A stretch of 64,000 nt of DNA, taken from NCBI GenBank assembly GCA_951640165.1, contig OX621240.1, forward strand, positions 5,592,713 through 5,656,712. The letters are read 5' to 3'. Below are positions 9,706-19,310 of this stretch, piece after piece. This DNA comes from Pseudoips prasinana. Its lineage: Eukaryota; Arthropoda; Insecta; Lepidoptera; Nolidae. The stretch's first letter is position 1. Each line of letters starts with the position of its first letter. A program made the translations under genes and the position numbers. The notes beneath the pieces are model-generated. The model was not told the DNA's origin. It saw nothing but the letters and a program-made list of their open reading frames with translations, and did not search any database.

Positions 9706-10676
9706 ATTTAAATGAGTAAAACCGCATAAAAGACAGAATTTCCCGCATTATATACCAGTATATTTTCAGTGAGGCAGCCCTATACACATCCCTCGAAGGG
9801 TTTTTATAGAAGCCACTGTATATAATAGCGCCTTTGCGTTATAAGTTGAGATCTTACTTCTAGATAGTGTAGTTAAAACTATGAATATACAAATTGAATG
9901 CATAAATCAACTACTAGATACATAAGAACGTTATAAAAACTATTTATATACTAGTCTATTAAATTGTAGCGATTTAGTGAATATTAAAGGAGTGAATATC
10001 ATATGAAAGTCTATTCGTTTTACATACCGTACATTATATTTTTTCGGTGATGGCAGCTCCAATATTTATGTACGTGCTCATGGATGAGCAAGGTGTTTTA
10101 ATTTTATTTTTGAACACTTCCCGGACTACGGAAATGAATCCATGTGTCGCAATGTACTTGACAGACATATCATTGACGGGCATAAAATACATCCCGACTT
10201 ACGACAACTATTTATGGGTCAAACGATAAATTCCAAACACTTTATTTTCTTCCTTTGCACTATAAAGGGTGCAACTAAAGTGTTTTACTGGTAAAACCAA
10301 ATTTCTTTACTACTAAGACAACATTTTGATCCTACTGAGAGTCTATATGAAGTTTTTAGTTTATGCCCTTATAAAACGAAGAATACCCAAATCTGAAGTG
10401 GGTTTTTAAAAGTGATTATAGTTCAATCATCAATCAATTTATGAATTAGTGAAATTTGTAAAAGCAGCCTGTTCCCCGGGATACTGGATACATTAAAACA
10501 CCTAACTGATTAACCGCTGTGCCGCAAGTGCAGTCGTTAGTATGATTGCTTAATATGACTCTACCCATGAAATCGAACAAATAAAAAAGACATTTTGTGA
10601 CAAGCGAATAAACATTTTGTGACAAACGATAGAAATTGCTCGGTAATTACGTCAAAAACGACATTTTTGGATAAAG
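9706..10676. other. No recognisable feature
   Basis: A short direct repeat of AAACATTTTGTGACAA(A/G)CGA occurs at about 10590-10630. The frame at 10047-10229 has no recognisable motif. Confidence 0.35.
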
Positions 10677-10852
10677 AAGCTGTGCCCTGCGGTTTTACTC
10701 GCGTTAAACTTTATAAATTATAGCCTGTGTGTTAATCTAGGGTGTCAGCTAACTCCATACCAAATTTTATTAAAATCGCTCTAGCCGTTTAGAGGTGAAG
10801 AAGTCACTAACATACACACTCACAAACTTTCGCCTTTATAATATTAGTATGA
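10677..10852 (-). mobile_element. Hel-2 non-autonomous Helitron
   Basis: On the minus strand it opens TCATACTAATATTATAAAGG, includes TTTGTGAGTGTGTATG and ends GTAAAACCGCAGGGCACAGC. The terminal CTAG is lost (GCTTCT). Related copies: 47128, 50697, 28489. Confidence 0.7.
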
Positions 10853-11369
10853 TTCTCGATGCAGTAACAATGTGTCATCACATAAATATCTTATTTTCCG
10901 TCAGCTATTCCATCAATTCCTTATGCATTTATCATTAAATTCCTACAACGTACCGATAAGAATTAACGTATGGTAATGTATGCAAAAAAATACTGCAGCA
11001 AAAAATGTAAGGTAAAGGTACCCATTGTGAGCAATGCTCTCATAATTATCTTCAAAGTTTATTTCTCTTGATGGTAATTTCTTTGCGTGTGAATTTTAAC
11101 TTGAAGGTACTTTAACTTTACCACCACGTGAATAGTCTTCCCTATCATGCACAGGGCCAAAAATAGACACGCAGTACAACACAACGTGAAATGAGGACAT
11201 CCGGTTATGTTTTGGTACGTGAAATTAGCAATACAAAAAACGTTTGCCTTGTACTACTTTTCTAAAAGCTTACTAGGTAATTAAGCCTCGTTCATGTATT
11301 GACGCTTCTGTAAAGAATAAAAATATATTGCCTTGTTTAATTTTTTTTCACTTTCAATAAATTTGGTTA
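10853..11369. other. No recognisable feature
   Basis: AT-rich spacer, nothing assigned. Confidence 0.4.
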
Positions 11370-11605
11370 CGCAATCATCATCATCATAACAGCTGAAATA
11401 AGTCCACTGCTGGACTAGCCTACTCAAGAATCATCTTGGGAGGATATGCATTTACGCCACGCTTGGCAGACGCGTCGGGGATCGCAGTAAGATAGTCATT
11501 GTACTCAGAAGGAAGCTGCTGCCCGTCCTCTGGTAGATATACCCTCGTGTCAACTTCTACGCCCCCCACGGGATGAGATGGGGTGATGATATTCTGATAT
11601 ACACT
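11370..11605 (-). mobile_element. R-SINE copy, 5'-truncated
   Basis: Starts at an ATC repeat, then AAGTCCACTGCTGGACTAGC; ends within GATGATATTCTGATAT, short of the usual TGCTGTGTGG start. Confidence 0.65.
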
Positions 11606-12795
11606 GTTTACATATGTGTGGTACATATGTAAACTTTATTACAATTGCTACCATTACTACTTATTTACTAGCTTAGTTATAGATGGGAGTGAACAAATAG
11701 CTCCATAGTAACATTTCGGTACAGAATCTCACTTTTCAAAAACGTAGTAGTAGCAGTAGTAGTTGCTGAAGCCACTCAATATATCTCCCACACATAATCT
11801 AAACAATACGATAAAACTATCTGTAGTTGTATAATATTAATAAATAATAATAATGGCTTAGCCACTGTTCTTCTAAAATTAAAACCGGGACCGGCAGCTT
11901 AACCAGCACCTAACTATGAACTGCCTGCGTGCCTAGATTATAAACCTCACCAAACACTTCCGAAGCAGCAAAGTTGGCCATGAGCATCTCAGTACTGGTA
12001 CGGAACCTTAAAAAGTATTATAAATTCATATACAGTTCCAAAATGTATTTCCATTTTATTTTTTATTTTATGTATTCACACAGAAAATTAGAAGTAAGTA
12101 ATTAGAAATTAAATAGTAGTACAAAGACACTGCTTATTTCTAATGGATTCTCTTAATCCAAAAAATAAAATAAAAGGAATCTCACATATGCAATAAATTT
12201 TAAAAAAAATACGAGCCTAAAAACCTTCATTATTCTCAAATCAAACTGCAGTTAACTGGGGTGTTCACCTTGTATAAAATGCAGTTTCGTTTGGATTTCG
12301 AGCTGGCATTTTAAATAGCTTGTATTTCAATATGTTTTATTATTGTCCTGTAAGTGAACTTATAGTGAGGGGTGTCCATACGATCGATACAATTTATTAC
12401 AAAAAAGTTTAATAATAGCAAAGCAATCCAAACAACGGTTTCCTACGTGTTTGATACTGATACAGATTCTGATTCGGTGAAATAGCCAAAGGCCTAGCGA
12501 GCGATAGTTACTTAGAATCGTAGAGTTTGGACTATACCTGCAGGGTATTAGATTATGAGTATTCACCAGTGAGTAACTGATGAAATTGGTTCTGTTATCC
12601 ATGATCTAACATCACAGTAAACACACAAAAGCGAATTCATAGTGGTCCGTAATATCTTCGCCCATGAAAAACGCATAAAATTTGAAGATATTATTAATAA
12701 AATAATTAGATTAGAATATTATAATTAATGTTAGATGTAAATGGTTTGATAAAATTTCGCATGTCATTGTCGACAAAATATGTGAAACTGTAATT
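11606..12795. other. No recognisable feature
   Basis: A GTAGTAGCAGTAGTAGT run lies at about 11744. The rest is unassigned AT-rich DNA. The minus frame 12360-12602 shows no motif. Confidence 0.35.
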
Positions 12796-12865
12796 GTGAT
12801 GACTATAAAACCTTGTCCGTACCATATTTTGAGCGAAATAAAGATTACTTACTTACTTACTAATA
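12796..12865 (+). mobile_element. LINE 3' tail with (TTAC)n
   Basis: CGAAATAAAGATTACTTACT is an AATAAA-type 3' end followed by TTAC repeats, like the tail of the CR1 LINE at 18957. It abuts the coding remnant at 12879. Confidence 0.45.
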
Positions 12866-12878
12866 TTAATATTCCCGT

Positions 12879-12995
12879 GACCAGAGAGCTGGCCTATTTT
12901 TGGAGCAAAGAATCAGCATTGCCATACAGTGTGACAATGCGGCCAGCTTTCTGGGAACTTTACCGACGATGCAGAGGAATTTTTCGACGTTATAG
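12879..12995 (+). pseudogene. LINE C-terminal module (DQRAG...QRISIAIQ)
   Basis: In frame from 12879 to a stop at 12993 the translation includes DQRAGLFLEQRISIAIQ and NAASFLGTLP. The same module occurs at 35074-35286 (minus) and, decayed, at 54650-54765. It is the extreme C-terminus of a repeated reverse-transcriptase-type polyprotein; I cannot name the clade. Confidence 0.5.
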
Positions 12996-13065
12996 CTTAG
13001 TTATAGTACTAGTTAATTTAGCTGATATTTTTCTTATTCTTTTGAATAATATATTAATTTACTGA

Positions 13066-13639
13066 TTTATTAAATAAATATTAATATTTTGTTCTATTTG
13101 TTTATCTGAATCGAATATTGTCTTCGTCTTATTTTTTTTTGGTAAACTTTGGCAAGCGCAATTCGCCAATATTTTGTTGAAATTAGTTTGAATAATTGTT
13201 ACTATTGGTGGTTCGTTATTGGAAAAATATTTTAAAGAATTTCGAGGTACTTCATTTATCGATAGTAGTATATAGTTCTTTTCCCATCACTAATTGAACC
13301 GTATCATCAGATTCTGGCAAATTATTCACATCAAGTTTTATGATGATCTTGCTCAGGAATGTTCGTCATCTCTTGTACTGATATAATGATTGTTCGGCTT
13401 TTGTTTATTTATTAAATATCTCATATTTCAATATTTTGTCGGTCAATTGGTCCATTAGAGAAACAAACAATATCTTTAAGGGAATTTTGTGTAAGCTGAC
13501 AGTGGGCATAACACATTTTTGTCACCGGCAACATTTAAAAATTTTTAAACAATACAAAAGTAGTTGCACGGATTTTCATAAGTTAAGATTTAGAAAATGA
13601 ATGGATACTACTATTTGCCATAAAACAACATACTTCTGA
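13066..13639. other. No recognisable feature
   Basis: AT-rich spacer, nothing assigned. Confidence 0.4.
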
Positions 13640-13878
13640 GGGTCAGCGCAGACCGAGAGGAGCGCAGCGGAGAGAATTTTATTAAGGCACTAGAAAATCA
13701 ACTTTAAAATTATTGAAATAAAGTACATGTATGCTTGAACATTATATGTCCGAGACCGCGCGAGCGTTTTATGTCAGGTTCAAGCATATATGCACTTTAT
13801 TCCTATAGCTCTAAAGTTGATTTTCTAGTGCCTTAATAAAATCCTTTCCGCTGCGCTCCTCTCTGTCTGCGCTGACCC
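13640..13878. mobile_element. Foldback element with ~105-bp inverted ends (MITE-2)
   Basis: The outer bases GGGTCAGCGCAGAC and GTCTGCGCTGACCC are complementary, and so is the long inner stretch around TTAAGGCACTAGAAAATCAA. The centre is about 35 bp (TGTCCGAGACCGCGCGAGCG). No coding sequence and no clear target duplication. Confidence 0.8.
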
Positions 13879-14181
13879 TTGGCAAATTTTTGCCAAATTC
13901 AATCAATAAATCTGACATCATTAAAGGTATTGCAAATCTGTTGCACACATTTTATATGGTTTACATTTTTTATTAATGTTGCCAGTTTTAAAAGATAAAA
14001 TGTATGTGTAATTTAAATAAATATATCTGACTCACAATTAGCCTATCCAATGCCCTTAAAATCCTAGATTTAATCGGCTGGCAGTATAACCAAAACAAGA
14101 CCTTCTGCCAATTAAGGACAGATACTTTAACCCGAGAAACGTATTTTCTCATACACCTATGTTACAAATCAAATTTGATTC
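13879..14181. other. No recognisable feature
   Basis: Unique-looking flank of the tandem array; nothing assigned. Confidence 0.4.
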
Positions 14182-15330
14182 TTGCACTTATGACTTATAA
14201 CAATCATATCATCATTTAAACCTGCGACCATCCACCAACCGAATCCGATGAACGGTCTTTATTTCATTGGCTTCGATTCCCACCCAGGACAGATATTGCA
14301 CTTATGACTTATAACAATCATATCATCATTTAAACGTGCTGACCATCCACCAACCGAATCCGATGAACGGTCTTTATTTCATTGGCTTCGATCCCCACCC
14401 AGGACAGATATTGCACTTATGACTTATAACAATCATATCATCATTTAAACCTGCTGACCATCCACCAACCGAATCCGATGAACGGTCTTTATTTCATTGG
14501 CTTCGATTCCCACCCAGGACAGATATTGCACTTATGACTTATAACAATCATATCATCATTTAAACCTGCTGACCATCCACCAACCGAATCCGATGAACGG
14601 TCTTTATTTCATTGGCTTCGATTCCCACCCAGGACAGATATTGCACTTATGACTTATAACAATCATATCATCATTTAAACCTGCTGACCATCCACCAACC
14701 GAATCCGATGAACGGTCTTTATTTCATTGGCTTCGATCCCCACCCAGGACAGATATTGCACTTATGACTTATAACAATCATATCATCATTTAAACCTGCT
14801 GACCATCCACCAACCGAATCCGATGAACGGTCTTTATTTCATTGGCTTCGATTCCCACCCAGGACAGATATTGCACTTATGACTTATAACAATCATATCA
14901 TCATTTAAACCTGCTGACCATCCACCAACCGAATCCGATGAACGGTCTTTATTTCATTGGCTTCGATTCCCGCCCAGGACAGATATTGCACTTATGACTT
15001 ATAACAACCATATCATCATTTAAACCTGCTGACCATCCACCAACCGAATCCGATGAACGGTCTTTATTTCATTGGCTTCGATTCCCACCCAGGACAGATA
15101 TTGCACTTATGACTTATAACAATCATATCATCATTTAAACCTGCTGACCATCCACCAACCGAATCCGATGTACGGTCTTTATTTCATTGGCTTCGATTCC
15201 CACCCAGGACAGATATTGCACTTATGACTTATAACAATCATATCATCATTTAAACCTGCTGACCATCCACCAACCGAATCCGATGAACGGTCTTTATTTC
15301 ATTGGCTTCGATTCCCACCCAGGACAGATA
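14182..15330 (+). repeat. 115-bp tandem array, ten copies, containing SINE head sequence
   Basis: Unit starts recur at 14182, 14296, 14411, 14526, 14641, 14756, 14871, 14986, 15101 and 15216. Copies differ by only a few bases (the first is 114 bp). Each unit ends TTCGATTCCCACCCAGGACA, then GATA, the B-box side of the SA SINE. The last unit runs straight into the rest of an SA copy (TTTGTGTGCATGAACATG). The array therefore arose by tandem amplification across the junction of a truncated SINE and its flank. Confidence 0.9.
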
Positions 15331-15580
15331 TTTGTGTGCATGAACATGTCTTCTCGTCCTGAGCCTGGGTGTTATTATTCTATATAAGTATGTATTTACA
15401 AAAAAAGAAAAGTAGTATTTAGTCTACAAGTTATCTGGTTTCCATAGTACAAGCTCTGCTTAGTTTGGGATGAGATGGCCGTGTGTGAATAATGACCCAG
15501 GAGATTATTATACAGTCAGTGTATGGTTACCGTAGTCAGATTTCGTTTTATTGCTTGCTAATTTCCCAATAATAAAGGAT
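15309..15580 (+). repeat. SA SINE body plus flank, tandem copy 1
   Basis: SA body and tail, then a flank ending TTTCCCAATAATAAAGGAT. The same arrangement repeats at 15600-15848, so SINE and flank were duplicated together. Its first bases overlap the last unit of the 115-bp array. Confidence 0.8.
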
Positions 15581-15599
15581 ATTTGACGGGTTGTGGGTT

Positions 15600-15848
15600 C
15601 GATTCCCACCCAGGACAGATATTTGTGTGCATGAACATGTCTTCTTGTCCTGAGCCTGGATGTAATTATTCTTCATAAATATTTATTTACAAACGAAGAG
15701 TAGTGTATGTAGTATATCAGTTATCTGGTATCCATAGCACAAGCTCTGCTTAGTTTGGGATGAGATGGCCGTGTGTGAATAATGTTCCAGGCAATTACCG
15801 TACTCAGATTTCGTTTTATTGCTTGCTAATTTCCCAATAATAAAGGAT
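15600..15848 (+). repeat. SA SINE body plus flank, tandem copy 2
   Basis: Second copy, about 20 bp shorter near 15782. It has the fuller head remnant GGTTGTGGGTTCGATTCC at 15590. Both copies end in the same GCTTGCTAATTTCCCAATAA block. Confidence 0.8.
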
Positions 15849-16035
15849 TACGTAGCAATTGGAAACTATAGAAAACAATTTCACAAAACGAGTGATTTCA
15901 GTATAATTTGTTTTAGATATTTTCCCTTTGCTAGTTGTAAAAGTAGAACACAGCTATTATCGTGACAGCTCATCGGATTATTATTTCGTAAACGAGTTAG
16001 GGCTCCGTACCATAAAGCATCTTCTACGCGGTTTT

Positions 16036-16204
16036 AAACCAACGTCCCAACGGAGGTCACCCTGGTGGTTGCCATCGGTCTAGACTGCAGCTGTAGTCTA
16101 GATAGTCGCCCTGGTGATTGCCATCCTTCAAGAATGCAGTTGTGCAGTCTAGATTGATGGCAACCACCAGGGTGACCTCTGTTGAGACGGTGGGACGTTG
16201 GTTT
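16036..16204. mobile_element. 169-bp foldback MITE
   Basis: AAACCAACGTCCCA is exactly complementary to the right end. Long internal arms share GAGGTCACCCTGGTGGTTGC and TCTAGACTGCA, with the motif CCTGGTG(G/A)TTGCCATC repeated in the middle. The minus frame over 16034-16258 is a by-product. Confidence 0.8.
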
Positions 16205-16418
16205 GCAACCATGTGGAAAAAGCCTAATGGTGTAAAAGGTAGCGTTACGATCTGACACTGTATATCCTTTTCTTTACGAGACGATTAAGATGGCCGTTCG
16301 GTCGGCCACCGTCACTGCTTCACGGGGCCAAAGTGGTGAGCGGGAGATTTTAGAAGTAAAACTTCTTTGCGTCAAGTTGAACTTTTTTAACGGTATTTTA
16401 TTTGAGAGGGAGATATAT

Positions 16419-16757
16419 TAATGTCCTCCTTGCCGAATTTCGACCACGGCGGCTAGTCACAATAGAGATTAGCCATCTGCGCGGGACATATTATAGTGCA
16501 CAAGTGTGTGCGCAAACACAGGAGCATTTTCTATTCCATCACTCTCATGATCCGATGGGACGCCTAGCGACACAACCGGAAAGAGGTCAGGTACATGACC
16601 GACGGCTTTACGTGCTCTCCGAGGCACGGTGTATAATACCGCCAACTCCTAGACTTCGGGCTGATTCTGAGATTTTATTCTTTTTGCAGAAAAGTCTGAG
16701 AATCACTTTCGGCCCGACACGGGATTTGAACCCAAGACCTCATTCTACCGCTAGACG
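16419..16757 (-). repeat. SD SINE, head truncated
   Basis: Reverse copy with CCGAATTTCGACCACGGCGG tail side and GGATTTGAACCCAAGACCTC at the B box; the A-box half of the head is missing beyond CTACCGCTAGAC. The 163-codon plus frame at 16402-16893 is antisense read-through of this SINE. Confidence 0.75.
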
Positions 16758-16947
16758 AAAGTTAGTGAAGATAGAAATAGCATACTTTCGGGAAATTGTT
16801 GTAGGTTCGGAAATTGCGATTTCCTCGATAAGAATATCAGTTCGTCCGAGTCAGTCAGTGTCAAAGTGTTATATATCTCAGTCACTCCTGTAATATCTGC
16901 AATATATCGTAGATACAAGATATATTATCGTAGATACGATATATTTT

Positions 16948-17207
16948 GACGGTCACCGTAGCCCAGTTGGTAGTGCTCCTACCTACGAAGCTGGTGGTCC
17001 TGGGTTCGAATCCCGGTAAGTGCAAATATTTGTGTGATGAGCACGAATATTTGTTTCTGAGTCATGGATGTTTTCTATGTTTATAATTTTTATCTATCTA
17101 TATAAGTATGTATATCGTCGCCTGGTACCCATAGTACAACCTTTGCTTAGTTTGGGGCTAGGATGATCTGTGTGACATTGTCCCTAGATATTATTATTAT
17201 TATATTA
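16948..17207 (+). repeat. SB SINE, full length
   Basis: Head GGTCACCGTAGCCCAGTTGG with B box GGTTCGAATCC, then the shared core around TCTGAGTCATGGATGT, then CATAGTACAACCTTTGCTTA and an ATT tail. A short inverted pair (TATCGTAGATAC / GTAGATACGATA) lies just upstream at 16905-16945. Confidence 0.85.
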
Positions 17208-17282
17208 CTGCAGCCATTACAGGAGTGGTATTGGCTATACTAACATTAGTTAGTGATTAGTTGATTAGCCTGTCGGTGTTTT

Positions 17283-17480
17283 GACTGCACGTGTGGCGCA
17301 GCGGCTAAGGCAGTCGCCTTGCCGCTTCGTGTCTCGGGTTCAAGTCCCGTGCCGGACGACTATTTGTGTGACCCATAAATAGTTGTTCTGAGTCTAGATG
17401 TTATTTGTGTCCGTCTATTATATGTTTGTAAAGTACCCCGCGACACAGGGATTAGGTTCTCTAATACGGACGTAGTTTAT
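17283..17480 (+). repeat. SC SINE, full length
   Basis: Head TGTGGCGCAGCGGCTAAGG and B box GGTTCAAGTCC, shared core TTGTTCTGAGTCTAGATGT, then the diagnostic GTACCCCGCGACACAGGGAT. This is the only intact plus-strand copy. A 25-bp SF fragment (GACTGCTAAGGCAGAGGTCG) follows at 17497. Confidence 0.85.
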
Positions 17481-17530
17481 TTAATAAAAAAAACTGACTG
17501 CTAAGGCAGAGGTCGTGGGTTATATACAAT

Positions 17531-17898
17531 ATGTAAAGTAATTAACGCACACCCTCAAACACCCAAATTAGAATATTATGTTGTGATTATAATACATACA
17601 CTGAATTTTTTATTAAACATGTATATGCATTGTTATTTACTAAATTCGTTTCTATTATTTTGTATTGAATGATGGAATTTATATGATACAAATAAAACTG
17701 GGATCTTAAAAGTCTTATTACTTTAACTTACGGTCTATTTCAATTTGTTTTGACTGTACAAGGTTAATATTACAAAAAATCCGCAATTTTAATTATTTTT
17801 GTAATAAAAATTAATATTAAAAATGATATAAATTTCATTTGATTCAGTAAACTGTTCTGAACAAACTATTTTCAGGATGTGCGTTAATTAAGTAACAT
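17531..17898. mobile_element. MITE-3, copy 1
   Basis: Ends ATGT(A)AAGTAATTAACGCACA and its near-complement TGTGCGTTAATTAAGTAACA. The interior matches the copy at 61662-62068 throughout (for example TTTCAATTTGTTTTGACTGT). Non-coding. Confidence 0.8.
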
Positions 17899-18081
17899 GC
17901 TGTATTACATATTTTTATTTAATTAAACACCCTAGCGCAATACCAGCAATTGTGAAGAGACCTTTATCTAGCTGTGGGCGTTTTTCGGCTGATATGGTGA
18001 AATACCATATTATAGATTATTGAATTACGTAAATATTTCGTGTTTATAAATTTTAATACGTCCGTTTTTCTGAATATCGCT
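17899..18081. other. Spacer with a short RTE-like tail piece
   Basis: GTTTTTCGGCTGATATGGTG at about 17979 resembles the RTE-a 3' end; the rest is unassigned. Confidence 0.35.
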
Positions 18082-18632
18082 TCATCATCATCATATCAGC
18101 CGAAAGACGAGCATAGAAGAGTTTCTCAAAGATAATACCCTCTAGCCTCTAGACATAAAAAGTACCGTCTACAGTAGCGCTTTGAAATTAAAAGGATGTA
18201 TAAGTATGTTAATTTTTATTGAATTTTATTAATTATTATTTATTGCTTTGGCAACAAATTTAATATTAATTATTTTTAACTCTTTTGACAACTCTTGCAA
18301 ATTCTACTGTAGTTAATTTTTATTGTAATTATTTTAAATATCTAAGGTTTAATCGAGTGTAATTTATTGATATATGTTGACATTATTTTTTTATTATTTT
18401 TATTGTAAAATTGTAATTGTGTGTAAATTCAGATACAAATGATTTTGTTTATGAATAAATGACTAAATGACTGCTGGACAAAGGCTCCCCCAAGGATCTC
18501 CACAATAGCCGGTCCTGCCCTGCCCGCATCCAGCGGCTTCCCGCGACCCGCACAAGATCGTCGGTACATCGTGTAGGGGGCCTGCCCACGCTGCGTCTTC
18601 CGGTTCGTGGTCGCCACTCGAGAACCTGAAAT
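18082..18632 (-). mobile_element. RTE-a LINE fragment, split by a LINE tail
   Basis: The (ATC)n end and ATATCAGCCGAAAGACG (to 18116) rejoin CTGCTGGACAAAGG at 18471 and continue to about 18632 with GGCCTGCCCACGCTGCGTCT. In the minus frame the second part reads GRPPTRCTDDLVRVAGSRWM. The 354-bp insertion is listed separately. Confidence 0.75.
18117..18470 (+). mobile_element. LINE 3' fragment inserted in RTE-a
   Basis: AT-rich 3' UTR ending TTTATGAATAAATGACTAAA. The first 40 bp translate to a short EEFLKDNTL-like stretch that could be the end of a Jockey/CR1-type polyprotein. It interrupts RTE-a inside GACGTCCACTGC. Confidence 0.5.
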
Positions 18633-18956
18633 AACTTGAACTCCAAGCAAAACATTATGCAATGTAGACCCTTAACATTCTAACCTCATTTAAGAGGCAG
18701 CTGAAATCGATGTTTACGATTATTATTTCCTTAGTATCAATAAAACAGTCCCTAAACAGTTTGAACTGTTAACTAAGAACAATTTATGCCTATACTGCAT
18801 GTTTTAATAACCTATTAAGCTGCATATTCATTTATAATATGACCGAATAGCAGTCTAACAATATTATCTTAAAATATGATCTATTGAATTATCTACTTTA
18901 TTATGTTATCATTACAGCACAGTTTCGCGTGGAATAAGTTCGTTGTTAAGGCATTA
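18633..18956. other. No recognisable feature
   Basis: Spacer next to the 3' end of the CR1 LINE; nothing assigned. Confidence 0.4.
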
Positions 18957-19239
18957 GTAAGTAAGTAAGTAAGTAAGTAACTCTTTATTGTACACCAAAA
19001 AATAATACATATAATAGGAACTTTGAGTATGTTAAGATTGTACAAATGGCGCGGCGGCCTTATCGCTAAGTGCGATCTCTTCCAGGCAACCGTTGAATGG
19101 ACCAGGAGTAAAGAAAAGGCATTTGGGTATTTGTTGGCATAATTAGCAGAAAGGATTTTTTTTTTTTTTGATTATTTTCTTTTTTTGTGATTTTTTGTGG
19201 TTTTTTGTACCATGGGTACTTTTAACAATAAATAAATAA

Positions 19240-19272
<33 letters not shown>

Positions 19273-19310
19273 GCAGGTCATAGGAGAATAAGATATACAG
19301 TAATTTAACG

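Noticed and set aside
14182..15330. CRISPR array
   Set aside because: The unit is 115 bp with no alternation of short repeat and unique spacer, and the genome is eukaryotic.
16402..16893. 163-codon gene on the plus strand
   Set aside because: It lies across a reverse SD SINE and repeats at other SD copies (36643-36918 minus, 39812-40015 minus), so it is a SINE shadow.
16948..17020. tRNA genes at the SB, SC, SD and SA heads
   Set aside because: The A and B boxes look tRNA-like, but all recur with the same long non-tRNA body and tail, the acceptor stems do not pair at the 3' side, and copies vary as SINEs do.
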